NCBI GenBank assembly: GCA_016647705.1
Contig: CM028335.1
Location: 6,464,579-6,528,578, forward strand
DNA: 64,000 nt
Reading direction: 5' to 3'
Origin: Eucommia ulmoides
Taxonomy: Eukaryota > Streptophyta > Magnoliopsida > Garryales > Eucommiaceae
Below are positions 23,436 through 35,703 of the stretch, in pieces (the stretch's first letter is position 1; each line of letters starts with the position of its first letter). The notes below the pieces were generated by a model that was not told where the DNA came from, made no database searches, and worked only from the letters and a program-made list of their open reading frames with translations. The position numbers and the translations under genes are program-made.

Positions 23436-25701
23436 ACTATATAATCTTTTAACAGTTAAGAGATGTTAGTTCCGTTGTCAAGAATAGGTATTTTTTTCTT
23501 GTCAGGATTCGAATTTTATATAGAGTACTCTAAGAATTAAATTCTGAATTTAATCATTAGACTGAGGGATATAGTGTGCCCTTTAAATTGCCCGGTGAGA
23601 TGATTAGTTGAGATGCACAGTCCTGACACATTTTACCGTAAATTAAAAAAATACTTGAACTTTTGTTTTAATTTTTTTTTATTTAATATTTTTAGAGTAA
23701 TTAATTAATATTTAAATTAATTTTAATTATTATATCAAATACAAATTCAACACCATCAATCAACTAGAGTCTAGATAGATTCATGTTTGTCAGATTCTTG
23801 TCATACATCAATTATTTGAAAGTGTCTAAATATTCAAACAACTCTATAAATCAAATGAGCTATTTCAATTAGCACCATCTGGTTGAGTTGGAATTTTCTA
23901 ATATTATCATAGCCAAACTTATGGGAATTCATCATCTCTTCCGCTAACACAATAGTTATCATTTTTACCTATTTGCATTATTTTTTGGGATTTAAATGCT
24001 TATAATTTGAGTCTTTATTTAATTTTTTTTGCCTCGTAGTTACCTTAATTTAAGCCTAATAGTTATCATTGAGATTTTAAAACACCTTGCACGAGCGACA
24101 TATATATGCATAGAAACATAAATATTTTCAAACAACAAGCGCATATTATAGACAATTTTTTCTATTTGCACTAAATGTAACTTTACTCCAACATATATAA
24201 TAACAGTGTTGCATCTATAAAAACATATAATAACAACACTAGTAATTATAATGTTTTATAATTGTAACAACTGTCTGAATGCAATAGTAGTTTCATTAGC
24301 TAAATGCAATAGTAGTAACAATATTTTAGAATTGTAATAATAGAAAAATACCATAACCAAAAAATAATAATTATAAATATATAAGAAGACTTGATTTGAA
24401 TTTGAAAATTTTATTTTTCGAAGTAGTTACAATTTGGTTTCAATGGGTGAAAAGAATTACTTTCATAATTCCAATTCTAAAAATGTACTTATGGGAAAAA
24501 AGAAGACACATTTCAATTACACCTGCATCTAAAAAAAAAAAAAAAAGTAATTGATTTTATACAACATTATTACTTTAAATTTATACTCAAATTTATACTC
24601 AAGTGGTGTTAGGCCAGTTGACAATGAGAGATGCTCAATTTCTTTGTCAATCAGGGTTTAACTCTCTTGTAGAACAATGCAGATATTAAATTTTGAATTT
24701 AATCCTGAATGCACTAGGCCAATTTAGGGGATTGCTCTTTTAAGATCGTCCAAATAGGTGATTCGTCGAGATATACATAGGTTAGTTCGAACACGTATTA
24801 CTGTAAAAAAAACCCCCAAAAAAAGAAAGAATTTTTGACTTAGGATAACACGTTTTAAATTTTATGGGAGTTTTAATTAAATGAGATTAATAAAGTTGTG
24901 ATAAAATGGTTAGTTTTGCCATCACTCGTGTTACAAAAAGGGAAGGGATTGAATGGGAAAAAATGTGTACAACGGGGACTGGCCACCAATTTCCCTAATT
25001 AGTAATTTAAAAGTCAAATTAAAACTTAAAAAATAATTATTAAAGTCAATAAAATTAATACTATTTTCAAATTCAAATACAAAAATGAGTTGTAAAATTA
25101 ATTAAATCCCATATTTTAGTTTGGGTAACAATATTTTGGTGGTTCACTTGTTTGTTTCTCCTTAGGTCGTGTAAGTCATCACATGGATTGACTAATTAAT
25201 TAATTAGAAGATTTGGTGGAGATATATGAATATTTCTACTCGTTTGGTGAACGGTTTGATACAATTAAATGTAATTTTAAATTGTTCGTTAATTTTTAAT
25301 TAAAAACAAAATTTAACCAAAAAGGTATAGCTCAAGTGAGGGGTTTTTGCAAGATCAGTGATTTGAGCTTGCGGAAAAGCATTTGTTGGGAAGGGACATT
25401 CATGTATCTTGAACGAGTTAGTCTTTCACCTCGTGTGAGTAAGAGAAAACTATTGGGTAATATAAAAAAAATAATGAAAATTTAATTCGCTTGAAAGACT
25501 TCGAGCTTTTATTAATCTTACTAATAGTAGTATACATATATTCAATAAACATACTTCAAAACAACAATCTCTTGGATTGATGAGTTTATGCACTCAATTA
25601 GAAATATAAATGGTTTAGTAACCTTTCATCTTTCTTAAAAATTTCAATTTGTCCATTGAAATAGAGAACGAGAATTGAAAGACAATACAGAAAAAAAAAA
25701 A

Positions 25702-25733
<32 letters not shown>

Positions 25734-26596
25734 TACATGTGTTCATTTATAATTTCATATTTATCTTGAAACCTATGTTGTTACTATCAAAGTAACCAAA
25801 CATTACTTAATGTTCTATGTTTAAATGTTGAAAATTTATTAATATGTATTTTTTTCTAAACTCGCACATTGATCAAGTTTAAAACTACTTGTTCATTAAA
25901 TTTACAACTCTTATTTCTTATGAACAAGCGAGTGATTAAAAATAAATAAATAATAAAAAATAAGTTTTTGTTCTGAGCTCCTTTTACTTTTAGTACAAAT
26001 GGTTGGGGGTAGAGAGATTTGAACACTAGATCTCCCATTAAGGAGGCATATTAGACAAACACTAGTCGACGAGCTTTGAGTTTCAGAGCTCCTTTAACAC
26101 GTGTGTAATTAAACAAAAAATATATTGAACTTGAAATAATTTGACAATCTGTCTTTTTTTTTTTTATTTAACCTTCATTCTTAAAACAAAGTAAAGTTAA
26201 AATCTACTTTAAAAAAAATAGACGAGACAAAAACATGTCCTCTTCTCTTAAAGAAAAATATATGATAATTTTTAAAATAAAATTTTAACTATGTCTAACG
26301 ATAAATTAGAATGTCCGATTAGGAGTCTCAAAGAATCTAGAATAATAGTTTAATTTTAAAATGTCAATTACATAGAAAAAAAAATATAGATAAAAACTAC
26401 TCAACGTCATATTTAGAAATTTGATATTTTATTTTTAATGTTTAAGAGAAATTAATATAAATTAAAGATCTTATATAAATATTTAAAGGGTGAAAGGGTT
26501 ATTTTTAAAAAATGAAGCTTGAGTTATCCTATTCACTATAATTTAGATACACCATTAGTTTTATTTATTTCTACATAGTTCAATAATAATTCTAAA
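23436..26596 (+). repeat. Intronic tandem duplication, arm A
   Basis: From TATATAATCTTTTAAC onward this arm matches about 31881-34090 in order and orientation. Examples are TTCTTGTCAGGATTCGA, GTAATTAATTAATATTTAAA, CATCACATGGATTGA and GAAGATT-GGTGG words. Arm A contains stretches that arm B lacks, such as about 25310-25480 and about 25920-26590. Confidence 0.8.
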
Positions 26597-26852
26597 GGAG
26601 AAATTGCACTTTCGGTCCTTTAAGTTAAGGGTAGGTATTTAAGTTACCCCTTCGATGTTGTCGTTAACACACTTGGTCCCTCAACTTGCAATTTAGTGTC
26701 AACATGGTCCAATTATAAAATTAAACGGTATTAGGGAAATTGTACAAAATTTATCACATGCTAAGCATGTGACCTGTGAGCTAAGGGAGCATATATAATT
26801 TTCAAACCCAATATCCCAATATCCTCAGACTTGAGAAACTGTCTATTATTTG

Positions 26853-27008
26853 TGTTAAGATAATTGGTAAGTGGAAGAGAAATCATGAATTGTATTACGA
26901 AAATGTGGTATATAGACTACAAGTTACACACATGTATTTATAGGGGAAAGGAGGGGTTAGAGTTTACCCTAATGGGCCACGTGGGCCAAGCCCATTATTA
27001 CATTAACA
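26853..27008 (-). repeat. copia-2 3' LTR (156 bp)
   Basis: On the minus strand it starts TGTTAATGTAATAATGGG and contains the block GGCCCACGTGGCCCATTAGG shared with copia-1. It contains a TATAAATAC box and ends CTTAACA. The purine tract GAGGAGGGA lies just upstream on the minus strand (about 27009-27017). Confidence 0.92.
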
Positions 27009-27021
27009 TCCCTCCTCAAAG

Positions 27022-30000
27022 TCAAGGCGGTAAGTGGGAGGTGAACTTGAGTTTGGAAACCAAAGAGTGAAAGCGTCCAGGTGGATGAGTCTTAGTAAAA
27101 ATATCTACAGTTTGATCGGCTGAACTGATGGATTGTAGACGAACCGTATTCTGGAGAATGTGATAACGGATGAAGTGACAATCAGTTTCGATGTGTTTTG
27201 TATGCTCGTGGAATACATCATTGTGAGCGATTTAAATAGCACTCATGTTGTCACAGTATAGGGTAGTGGCAGCAGGAGAAGAGATGCTCATGTCAGCGAG
27301 GAGCCATCGAAGCTAAAGAAGTTATTGAGTTGCATCAACCATGACACAATATTCAGCTTCAGTACTGGAGCGAGCAACCACAGTTTATTTCTTGCTACGC
27401 CAGGAAATGAGATAATTACCCAAAAAGAAACAGTAACCAGTGGTGGAACGGTTGTCGGTGGGGTCACCGGCCTGATCGGCATCAGAATAAGCTTGTAAAA
27501 CGGGAGCAGACTAAGTTGAGAAATGAAGCCCATGAAATAATGTACCCTTGACATACTTAAGAATGCAAAGAACAACCGAGTAATGAGTGGTCCGAGGAGC
27601 GGACAAGAATTGGCTGACCTGATGAACGATATAAGCAATGTCAGGGCGAGTGACAGTGAGGTATACAAGACTTCCAACCAGTTGGCGATATAGAGTGGCA
27701 TCCTGAAGAGGTGAACTATCAAGTGGGGTAAGTCTGACATTAGGCTCGAGAGGAGTAGTGACAGTGGTTGAGTCAGTGATCCCAGCCTTGGAAATAAGAT
27801 CCGATGCATATTTGGCCTGAGAGAGGAAATATCCATCAGAACCCGATGAGAGTTCAAGGCCAAGAAAACAGGTGAGCACGCCAAGATCTTTCATCTCGAA
27901 TTGGCCACTGAGGAACTTTTTGAGTTCAAAAATGCCTCGTGGATCATCTCCAGTAATAACCATATCATCCATATACAGCAAAAGAAGTATAATACCGTTG
28001 GCAGTATGGAGAATAAACAGACCCGAATCATGAGTACTAGGTGTGAACCCAAACTGATGAATTGTGGTGCTGAATTTTGCAAACCAGACACGTGGAGATT
28101 GTTTCAAACCATATAGAGCACGGTGGAGGCGACAAACTTTATTTTGAGGGGCAGCCAGGCCAGGAGGGGTATGCATATATACTTCTTCAAGAAGATCGCC
28201 ATTGAGAAATGCATTTTTGACATCCATTTGAAAGAGTCAATTTTCGAATGGCGGCGACGGCAAGAAGTGTACGGACAGATGTGAGTCTCGCCACGGGAAC
28301 AAATGTCTCTTCATAGTCAATACCATATTCCTAAGCAAATCCCTTGGCAACAAGTCAGGCTTTATATCGTATAACAGAGCCATCAGAGAGTGTTTTGATC
28401 TTAAACACCCATTTGCACCCAATAAGAGTTTTTCCAGGGGGCAGATCTACAATATCCTAGGTATGAGTTTTTGAGAGGGCATGAAGTTCTTCATCCATTG
28501 CTTTCTGCCAAAGAGGATTAGTACTAGCCTCCTTATAGGATTGAGGCTCATGCAGATGAAGTATACTGAAAAAACAATGAAAATCAGAAAGGTGATGTGG
28601 AGGATGAGTTACCCTGGTAGAGAGGCGAAGGTGACCTGGGGCGTGGGTGTCAACGGAAGGCAGTACAGGATCATCAACCACAAGAGAAGTCTCAGGCATG
28701 GTCACTGGAGTTGGAAGGGTGAGATCAGCTAGTGGTTCTGGAGTGGGTTCAACTGGTGGTTCTGGGATGGACCCAACATAAGGTGTAGGGCTAGGCTCAA
28801 CTGGTGGTGCTGGAGTGGACTCAACAGTAACTAGAACTGTATCATTTGGAAATAACTTAATGGATGGATCAGTAAAGAATCTGGTGTTGGTGAGGGTTGA
28901 CATGTCAAATGACTGTAAGGAAGAAAACATTTGATGTTCCCGAAAGACGACATGTCGCGAGATACGAAGGGTTTTAGAAATAGGATCCCAGCACCGATAC
29001 CCTTTATGTTCGATGCCATATCCAAGAAAACAACACATATGAGCCCTTGGTTCCAGTGTGTTGTGTTCATGTGGTTTCAGAAGAACAAAGCAGGGACAGC
29101 CAAAAACTCTGAGTTCAGAAGAATCGGGAGTTTTACCGAAAAGGCGTTCAAATTGAGACTGATTTTGGATTGTAGCGGAAGGGACATGGTTTATGGTATA
29201 GACGGCGGTGAAGGCAGCCTCACCCCAAAAACGCTCAGGACATGATGAAGAAATGAGGAGAAAGCGAACTGTGTCAAGAATATGTTTATGTTTGCGTTCA
29301 ACTCGTCCATTTTGTTGGGATGTACTAGGACACGAGCGATGGGAGAGCGTGCCATTTTGTCGAAGTAGGTTAAGAAAAGCACGGTTCTTGTATTCCATTG
29401 CATTATCTGAGCGAAAAACTTTGATATTTCTAGAAAATTAGATTTGAACCATAGAAGAAAACTCATAATATATTTGGAATAGTTCAGATCGATATCTCAT
29501 AAGAAACAACCATGTATATCGAAAGTAGTCGTCCACAAAGATAACAAAGTAACGAAGGCCACCCATTAAGGCATGATGAGAGGGCTCCTAAATATCAGAA
29601 TGAATTAGATCAAATGGTGCAAGGGAAATAGACTAACTCTTTTTGAAAGGTAGGGCTGGTTGTTTTGCAAGTTGGCAATGAATACATTTGAAGAACTCAT
29701 GCTGAACTGAATCTAGCTGACCGCTAGAGATAAGCGATTAGAGGCGGTTAGATGAAGTGTGACCTAAGCGAGCATGCCAAAGTTGGGATGGTGAGAGAGA
29801 CACTAGAGATTGTAGAGATAAGGATGAAAAAGATGATATTGGTGGTGGTGGTGAGGTTGCACAAGTTGATGAAAAGATATTTGGTTGGGGTGATGGTGGC
29901 GTTGGAGATGGAAGGTGTAAACTAGTAAGTTCAAATAGACGTCCAACCTTACGATAAGTTCCAAGAGTTTCTCCTGTCCGAGAATCCTGCACACGACAAT

Positions 30001-30477
30001 CACTGTTAAAAAATATGACTTCAAATCCCAATTCACAAAGTTACCCAACAGATAAGAGATTTAAGGTAAGGTTTGGAACCAAGTACGTGTTAGGAATAGA
30101 AATATGTGAAGTAGAAACCTGACCGCTATGTGTAACATGCATTTTAGAACCATCAGCAGTATGAATACTAGGGATATTCATAGTGGATAGTTTGGTTGAA
30201 AAAATATTGGGATCGATGTTATGTGATTACAACAGACAGAATCAAAGAACCAAGAAGAATTACCTGCAGTAAGTGAGAGAGCAGGGGAAAGATTTGTAAC
30301 AGTATCAATTTTGGAGAATATATGAAAGATGAATAAGGCCAAATCTGCAATAGACATGGTGACAGTAGAGGAGGTATGGTTCGAACCCTTTTTGAAAATG
30401 AGCGAAGAACCTATAGATATTGCTGTTGAACCTGGAGAAGGTGTCACGGATGGGTTCAGCATGGCAAAAATGTCCAT
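27022..30477 (-). pseudogene. copia-2 pol pseudogene (protease, integrase, RT, RNase H)
   Basis: Order on the minus strand: protease with an apparently intact WFFDSVCCNHIT site (about 30200-30240); a WHARLGHTSSNRL GAG-pre-integrase block (29738-29776); integrase and its C-terminal region in a long open frame (28457-29398, with the ERKHKHILDTV and RVFGCPCFVLLKP segments); RT in another open frame (27511-28227) with WMDVKNAFLNGDLLEEVYMH-type palm and LYMDDMVITGDD boxes; and RNase H remnants ending S-H-L-P-P-stop at 27022. It is the best preserved pol of the three copies, but frame breaks separate the blocks and no gag precedes it. Confidence 0.88.
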
Positions 30478-31397
30478 GAAACGGTATTAAATTTCTAAGA
30501 ACCGGACAAGAAACGGGTGAACCAGCATAGAAACGACATGAATATATAGAAAAATATATTCTGTGAGTCTCAAATCACAAAACGAAGGCCGAAAACAGAA
30601 TCAGAATGTCGAAAAACCCTAGGAACCGGTCCAAATATTAAGAAAACCGGTATAAAAATCCCTGAACCAGTCCAAAGCAAATTGTTGTATTGAACCGGTA
30701 ACATGGCAAGTGACGGATGGCAGGGCGTTGACGTGTTAGTCAACGATGATGTGGCAGACGATCAATGGTGATGTGGCACAGTCAAAACTGACGTTGCGCT
30801 GACTTAGCTGCTGAGGTAGCATACACGTGACGACGACGTGGCAGGTGGTCAACGCTGATGTGGTGATGGTCAACGCTGATGTGGCTCTGACTTATCTGCT
30901 GACTAGGTTGCTGACTGGACTTAGGGCTGACGTGGCACAACTTTGTCTGAAGAGAGTGCGTGGATCTAACGCGAACAGGGATCCGATCGCTTTCTCGGTG
31001 CGTGTGGGTGCATGAAGGGTCGGAATGAGATGATCTCGACGTTTTTAGAATCGTCTCGTTGAGACGGTTCTGATGGTATATTGTAAAATTGATTTGGATC
31101 CCTGTTTGAGGCTGTATATCCCAAAATTTGAGACGGTGCAGGGTGGTTGTACTGCAGGCTGTTGGCGATGTGTGAGAGCGCGTGTGATCTCCGGTGGCGG
31201 TGATTTTGGTGGCGGTGTGTTCGCCTCTTCAATACGAATATGGTAGTGTAACGGTTGTTGATATCGGAGAACGAATGGAGCCTACAGTAGCGACTAAAGT
31301 CTCGGGAGAATAAGGGTGACGGCGGTGGCGAAAGCTTTTAGAGTTGCAAAAATTGTTTAAGGAGAAGAGGTTCAAGAACGATTTGCTCTTGATACCA
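30478..31397 (-). other. copia-2 leader with ACGT/TTGAC motif array
   Basis: The leader, read on the minus strand from the primer site at 31397, carries many degenerate GCCACATCAGCGTTGACC-type words (about 30700-30945), matching the arrays in copia-1 and copia-3. No gag-like translation was found before the protease. Confidence 0.7.
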
Positions 31398-31507
31398 TGT
31401 TAAGATAATTGGTAAGTGGAAGAGAAATTATGAATTGTATTATGAAGATAGGGGTTAGGATTTGCCCTAATGGGCCACGTGGGCCAAACCCCCTTATTAC
31501 ATTAACA
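31398..31507 (-). repeat. copia-2 5' LTR (110 bp, internally deleted)
   Basis: It has the same ends as 26853-27008 (TGTTAATG...CTTAACA on the minus strand) but lacks about 46 bp, including the TATA box region. Confidence 0.9.
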
Positions 31508-31850
31508 ATTTGCATTTATTTTTCCACAGAGAGTTGCAGATTCAATGAACAAACATGACCTTATAGCCGGTCAAATGGAAGAATGGCATGGAAAATGACA
31601 AAGAAAAAAATGGGGAACAAGTTTTGGCCCTTAAAAGACGAAACGACCATTGCACAAATGATAATCCATCCAATTTTCTAAGAGATTTTTCAATTAGACC
31701 AGATTGAAGCTAAATTGTAAGTTAAGACACTAAATGTATTAACTGCAAAATCTCAGTGCCACTTAAATACCCAACCCAAATTTTAACTACCAAAAATATA
31801 ATTTTCCCATAATTCAAATATTTTTCAAATTATGCTATTACTTGTGCTCT

Positions 31851-32008
31851 CTCTATTGGCATGTAACTTATACAAAAATTATTATATAATCTTTTAACTA
31901 CTAGTAGGTGTTAGTTCGGTTGGCAAGGACTCTATTGGCATGTAACTTATACAAAAATTATTATATAATCTTTTAACTACTAGTAGGTGTTAGTTCGGTT
32001 GGCAAGGA
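31851..32008 (+). repeat. 79-bp tandem repeat at the duplication junction (two copies)
   Basis: The unit 31851-31929 is repeated exactly or nearly so at 31930-32008. Its first 30 bp match the DNA after the second TIR element copy (about 34510-34540), and the rest matches the start of arm A, so the unit spans the fusion point of the larger tandem duplication. Confidence 0.9.
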
Positions 32009-34090
32009 GAGAGATTTTTCTTGTCAGGATTCGACTCTTATATAGAGTACTCTTAAAATTAAATAATGAATTTAATCCTAAATACACCAGGTTGAGGTGG
32101 GGAGTGTGCCCTTAAAATCACCCACTGAGGTAATTAGTCGAGGTGCGTGGGCCCCGACACACTTTGTTGTAAATAAAAAAATAATAACTTTTGTTTTAAT
32201 TTTTTTCCCATATTTTTAGAGTAATTAATTAATATTTAAATTAATTTTAATTATTATATCAAATACAAATTCAACACCATCAACTAGAGTCTATTTTGAT
32301 TCGTGTTTGTTAGATTCCTGTCATACATCGATCATTTGAGAGTGTACAAATGTTGAAACCACTGTATAAATCAAATGAGCTATTTCACCTGGCACCATTT
32401 GGTTTAGTTGGAATCTCCTAAAATAGTATCAAAGCCAAACTTATGGGAATTCATCCTCCCTTCAACTAACATAGTACTTATCATTTTTACCTATTTGCAT
32501 TCTTTTTGGGATTTAAATGTTGATAATTTGATTCCGTAATTAATATTTTACCTAATAGTTACCTTAATTTAAGCCTAATAGTTATCATTGTGATTTTAAA
32601 ACACCTACACGCAGCAGCGACGACACATATATACATTGAAACATAAATATTTTTAGCCAACAAATGCAGATTATAGACTTGACTTTACTCCAACATGTAT
32701 AATTGTAACAATTAAGGTCCGAATGTAACAATGTTGCATCTATAAAAACATGTAGTAACGACATTAATAATAACAATGTTCTATAATTGTAACAACAATC
32801 TGAATGCAATAGTAGTAACATTAGCTAAATGCAATAATAGTAGCAATATTTTGGAATTGTAATAATAGAAAAATACTATAACCAAAAAATAATAATTATA
32901 AATATATAAAAGCCTTGATTTGAATTTGAGATTTTTATTGTTCGAAGCAGTTACAATTTGTTCAATGGGTGAAAAAAATTACTTTCATAGTTCCAATTCT
33001 AAAAACGTACTTATAGCAAAATAAAAATAATAATAATAATAATAAATAAATAAAAAATCAAATTTCAATTACACCTGCATCTCAAAAAAAAAAAAAGTAA
33101 TTTATTATATACAACATTATTACTTTGAATTTATACTAAAAGGTGTTAGTCCAGTTGACAATGAGAGGTGTTTAATTTTCTTGTCAATCAGTGTTCAACT
33201 CTCGTGTAGAACAATACATATATTAAATCTTGAATTTAATTCTGAATACATTAGGTCAATTTAGGGGATTGTTCCTTTAAAATCGTCCAAGGAGGTGATT
33301 CGTCGAGATGTGCATAAGTTGATTCAAATACACCTTACTGTAAAACTAAAAAAATAAATAGTAATTTAAAAGTCAAATTAAAACCTAAAAAATAATTATT
33401 AAAGTCAATAAAATTAATACTATATAAAATTCAAATACAAAAATGGGTTCTAAAATTAATTAAATCCCATATTTTAATTTGGGTAACAATATTTTGGTGG
33501 TTCACTTGTTTGTTTCTCCTTAGGTCATGTTAGTCATCACATGGATTGATTAATTAATTAATCAATTAATTAGAAGATTAGGTGGTGATATATGAAGATT
33601 TCTACTCGTTTGGTGAACGATTTGATACAATTAAATGTAATTTTAAATTGTTCATTAATTTATAATTAAATAGCAAAAATTAACTCTTCGGAAGACTTAG
33701 AGGAATTTATTTGAGCTATCATTAATAATATTATTGTACATATATTCAGTTAACATACTTGAAAATAATAATCTCTTAGATTAATGGGTCTATGCATTCA
33801 ATGAAAAATATAAATAGTTTGATTTTTTATTTTTTATTTTTTAATCTTTTATAAGAACCCAATTTTTCTATCGAAGTAGAGAGCAAGAATTAAAAAACAA
33901 TACTACAACAATTCATGTATTCATTCACAATTTTATATTTATCTTGAAATTTATGCTATTACTATCAAAATAATCAAACAGTACTTAAGTGTTTTATGTA
34001 TAAATGTTAAAAATTTACTATTTTTTTTAAACTCGCGCATTGTTCTGGTCTAAAACTAGTTTATTAAATGGACAACTCTTATTTCTTACC
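31881..34090 (+). repeat. Intronic tandem duplication, arm B
   Basis: Arm B matches arm A (about 23436-25930) collinearly. It lacks several hundred bp of arm A's end, including the left terminus of the TIR element. Confidence 0.8.
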
Positions 34091-34467
34091 ATGATTTGTG
34101 AGTTGGGGGAACATGCAAATTTTTTGAACCCAATAGCTACACACTTGAAAATATGACTGCTGTTCATTATTTGTATTTACTCTCCCGCAGAGAATTGCAG
34201 ATTCAATAAACAAATATGACCTTATAGCCTGTCAAATGGAAGAATGGCACAAAAAATGACACAAGAAAAATACGGGGAACAAGTTTTGGTCCTTAAAAGA
34301 CGAAAAGACTATTGCACAAATGATAAATCCATCCAATTTTTTAACAGATTCTTCAATGAGACCAGATTGAAACCAAATTGTAAGACACTAAATATGTTGA
34401 CTACAAAATCTCGACAACCACTTAAACACCCAACCCAAATTTGAACTACCAAAAATATAATTTTCCC
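34091..34467. mobile_element. Truncated second copy of the TIR element (copia-free)
   Basis: It matches 31508-31808 and the DNA left of copia-2. The sequence TTATTTGTATTTACTC is continuous here, where the first copy is split by copia-2 after TTATTTG. The left terminus is missing. It ends TTTTCCC with the same right flank ATAATTCAAAT. Confidence 0.75.
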
Positions 34468-34615
34468 ATAATTCAAATATTTTTGAAATTATGCTATTAC
34501 TTGTGCTCTCTCTCTTGGCGTGAACTTATACAAAAATTACTATATTATATATATGATGCCTGAAAATGAATCACCGTACTAGCCGCTCTGAATTTCCAAC
34601 ATACGTATTGTGTAG

Positions 34616-34807
34616 AGGAAGCTTGAAGAGAAAAGAGCAAGAGCTCTAGAAAAGATGCACAATGAGGTGGCAAAAGCACAAAGAAAGGCAGAGGAGAAGA
34701 GGGCATCAGCAGAAGCCAAAAGAGGGACAAAAGTGGCAAGGATCCTTGAAGTTGCCAACTTAATGAAAGCTGTTGGGAGACCCCCTGCCAAACGTTCCTT
34801 CTTCTAA
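34616..34807 (+). CDS. Remorin (group 4 type), exon 2
   Basis: This 192-bp terminal exon follows acceptor TGTAG and continues exon 1 in phase 0. Its 63 residues start RKLEEKRARALEKMHNEVAK, continue with an AQRKAEEKRASAEAKRGTK segment, and end VGRPPAKRSFF before TAA (34805-34807). This is the C-terminal half of the remorin domain, and the AVGRPPAKRSFF ending is diagnostic of group-4 remorins. The basic, amphipathic end is the part expected to bind the inner face of the plasma membrane; this group lacks the terminal Cys-rich motif of some other remorins. Together with 22744-23352 it gives 266 residues, close to what I recall for Arabidopsis group-4 members. No frame-disrupting change is seen. 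Confidence 0.88.
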   Translation, partial: RKLEEKRARALEKMHNEVAKAQRKAEEKRASAEAKRGTKVARILEVANLMKAVGRPPAKRSFF

Positions 34808-35217
34808 TTCCTTATTATTAAATTAAGTAGAAGCCAAAGGGTACCCTGAATTTGAGATAGATGGAGGGTACCCTATATATGAGTGTGAAATTACCATTGA
34901 GGAGTTGTCATTCGAAAAAGAAATGAAAGAAGAAAAGCAGCAGCTATGAACACTTACTATTTATTTCTTTTTAGCAAGGTTTGTTGGGTCTTCATGTGTG
35001 TAAGGCTTTGCAAGTGAGATTTTGAACAAATTTCATGTAAATGTTTTTGATTTTAGGATATGTATCAACTATATATAATAGTGTACTGTAAATGAATTTT
35101 AATTCTTTTAAATGTATTATAATCAATTTGAAAGCCATAATTGTCAAATTGATAATTTAAAATAAAAAATAATGGAGAGATTAGCCTTGCTTTCAACTAT
35201 TAAATATGAATGGCCAT
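34808..35217 (+). other. Remorin 3' flank and probable 3' UTR
   Basis: Non-coding sequence follows the stop codon, with several TATATAATAG and AATAAA-like words (for example about 35072-35115) that could act in 3' end formation. No other gene is seen. Confidence 0.45.
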
Positions 35218-35520
35218 ACAACAACAATTAAGTCTTTGTTCCACTTATGTAGGATCGACTATATGAATACGTTTACGCCATAATGATCTATCAAGGATCA
35301 TCCATTCAGTTAGATTTAATGTTATTAATTCAAGTCTAATAGTCTCGTTCAATGTCTTCTTAGGTTTACCTTTTCCTCTAGTAGCGCCTTGCACTTGAAC
35401 TAAATCCTATTTTATCACTGGTGCTTCTATGGGTCTTCTATACACTTACCCAAATCATCGTAAGCAATTTTCTCTAATTTTCTCTTCGATGAGTACTATT
35501 TCTAAATTCTCTCTATGTGG
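35218..35520. mobile_element. Probable LINE (RTE-like) 3'-end remnant
   Basis: The words ACAACAACAATTAAGTCTTT, then CACTTATGTAGGATCGACTA, CGCCATAATGATCTATCAAG and TTTACCTTTTCCTCTAGTAG follow a pattern I know from conserved 3' ends of plant RTE-type LINEs and their derivatives. No ORF remains. The class assignment is from memory of that pattern. Confidence 0.4.
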
Positions 35521-35534
35521 AGTTAAATTTTATT

Positions 35535-35703
35535 TGTTAATATGTATATATGGGCTTGGCCCATTAGGTTAAAACACTAACTCTAGGATTTTCCTAGTCT
35601 CCTATAAATATACCAATTGTAAATCTTTTGTATTGTACGTTTTCCGAATATTAATATATCACTATATATTCTTCCAACATTCTATGTTTCAATTATTTTA
35701 ACA
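35535..35703 (+). repeat. copia-3 5' LTR (169 bp)
   Basis: It pairs with 43295-43463 and contains a CTCCTATAAATATACC TATA-type box at about 35600. Confidence 0.92.

Larger units (their letters stand above)
26853..31507 (-). mobile_element. copia-2: Ty1/copia retrotransposon, reverse oriented, gag mostly deleted
   Basis: LTRs at 31398-31507 (5', minus strand) and 26853-27008 (3') are flanked by a perfect 5-bp duplication ATTTG (26848-26852 and 31508-31512). The 5' LTR lacks about 46 bp present in the other. A good primer site TGGTATCAAGAGC lies next to it (about 31385-31397). LTR and pol sequences show the same family as copia-1. The leader runs almost straight into protease (30477), leaving no room for the roughly 1-kb gag that copia-1 has. 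The copy at 34091-34467 shows the same site without the insertion. Confidence 0.93.
26597..31808. mobile_element. Long-TIR Mutator-like non-autonomous element split by copia-2
   Basis: The left end (26597 onward, GGAGAAATTGCACTTTCGG) and the inverted right end (GGGAAAATTATATTTTTGG, ending at 31808) align over roughly 150 bp with moderate divergence, sharing a GGGTA/TTGGGTATTTAAGT block. The flanks ATAATTCTAAA (26586-26596) and ATAATTCAAAT (31809-31819) are an imperfect direct repeat, as in old Mutator-like target duplications. Without copia-2 the element is about 550 bp and non-coding. Confidence 0.6.
23353..34615 (+). other. Remorin intron 1 (11.3 kb), tandemly duplicated and carrying a copia element
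   Basis: The intron runs from donor GTACGTAC to acceptor TTGTGTAG and is phase 0. It contains arm A (about 23436-26596), a TIR element (26597-31808) with copia-2 inside, a 79-bp double junction (31851-32008), arm B (about 31881-34090) and a truncated second copy of the TIR element (about 34091-34467). Removing copia-2 leaves about 6.6 kb. The polypyrimidine tract before the acceptor is weak. Confidence 0.8.

Noticed and set aside
27288..27884. 198-codon minus-strand open frame overlapping copia-2 RT
   Set aside because: It is an alternative frame of RT/RNase H; the frame with the YMDD box (27511-28227) is the real remnant, and the other mixes frames across a shift.
31530..31600. Exon-like block reading RVADSMNKHDLIAGQMEEWH, repeated at about 34193, considered as an extra remorin exon
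   Set aside because: It lies inside a TIR element, ends in a stop, differs between the two copies, and exon 1 joins exon 2 directly to give the complete family domain without it.
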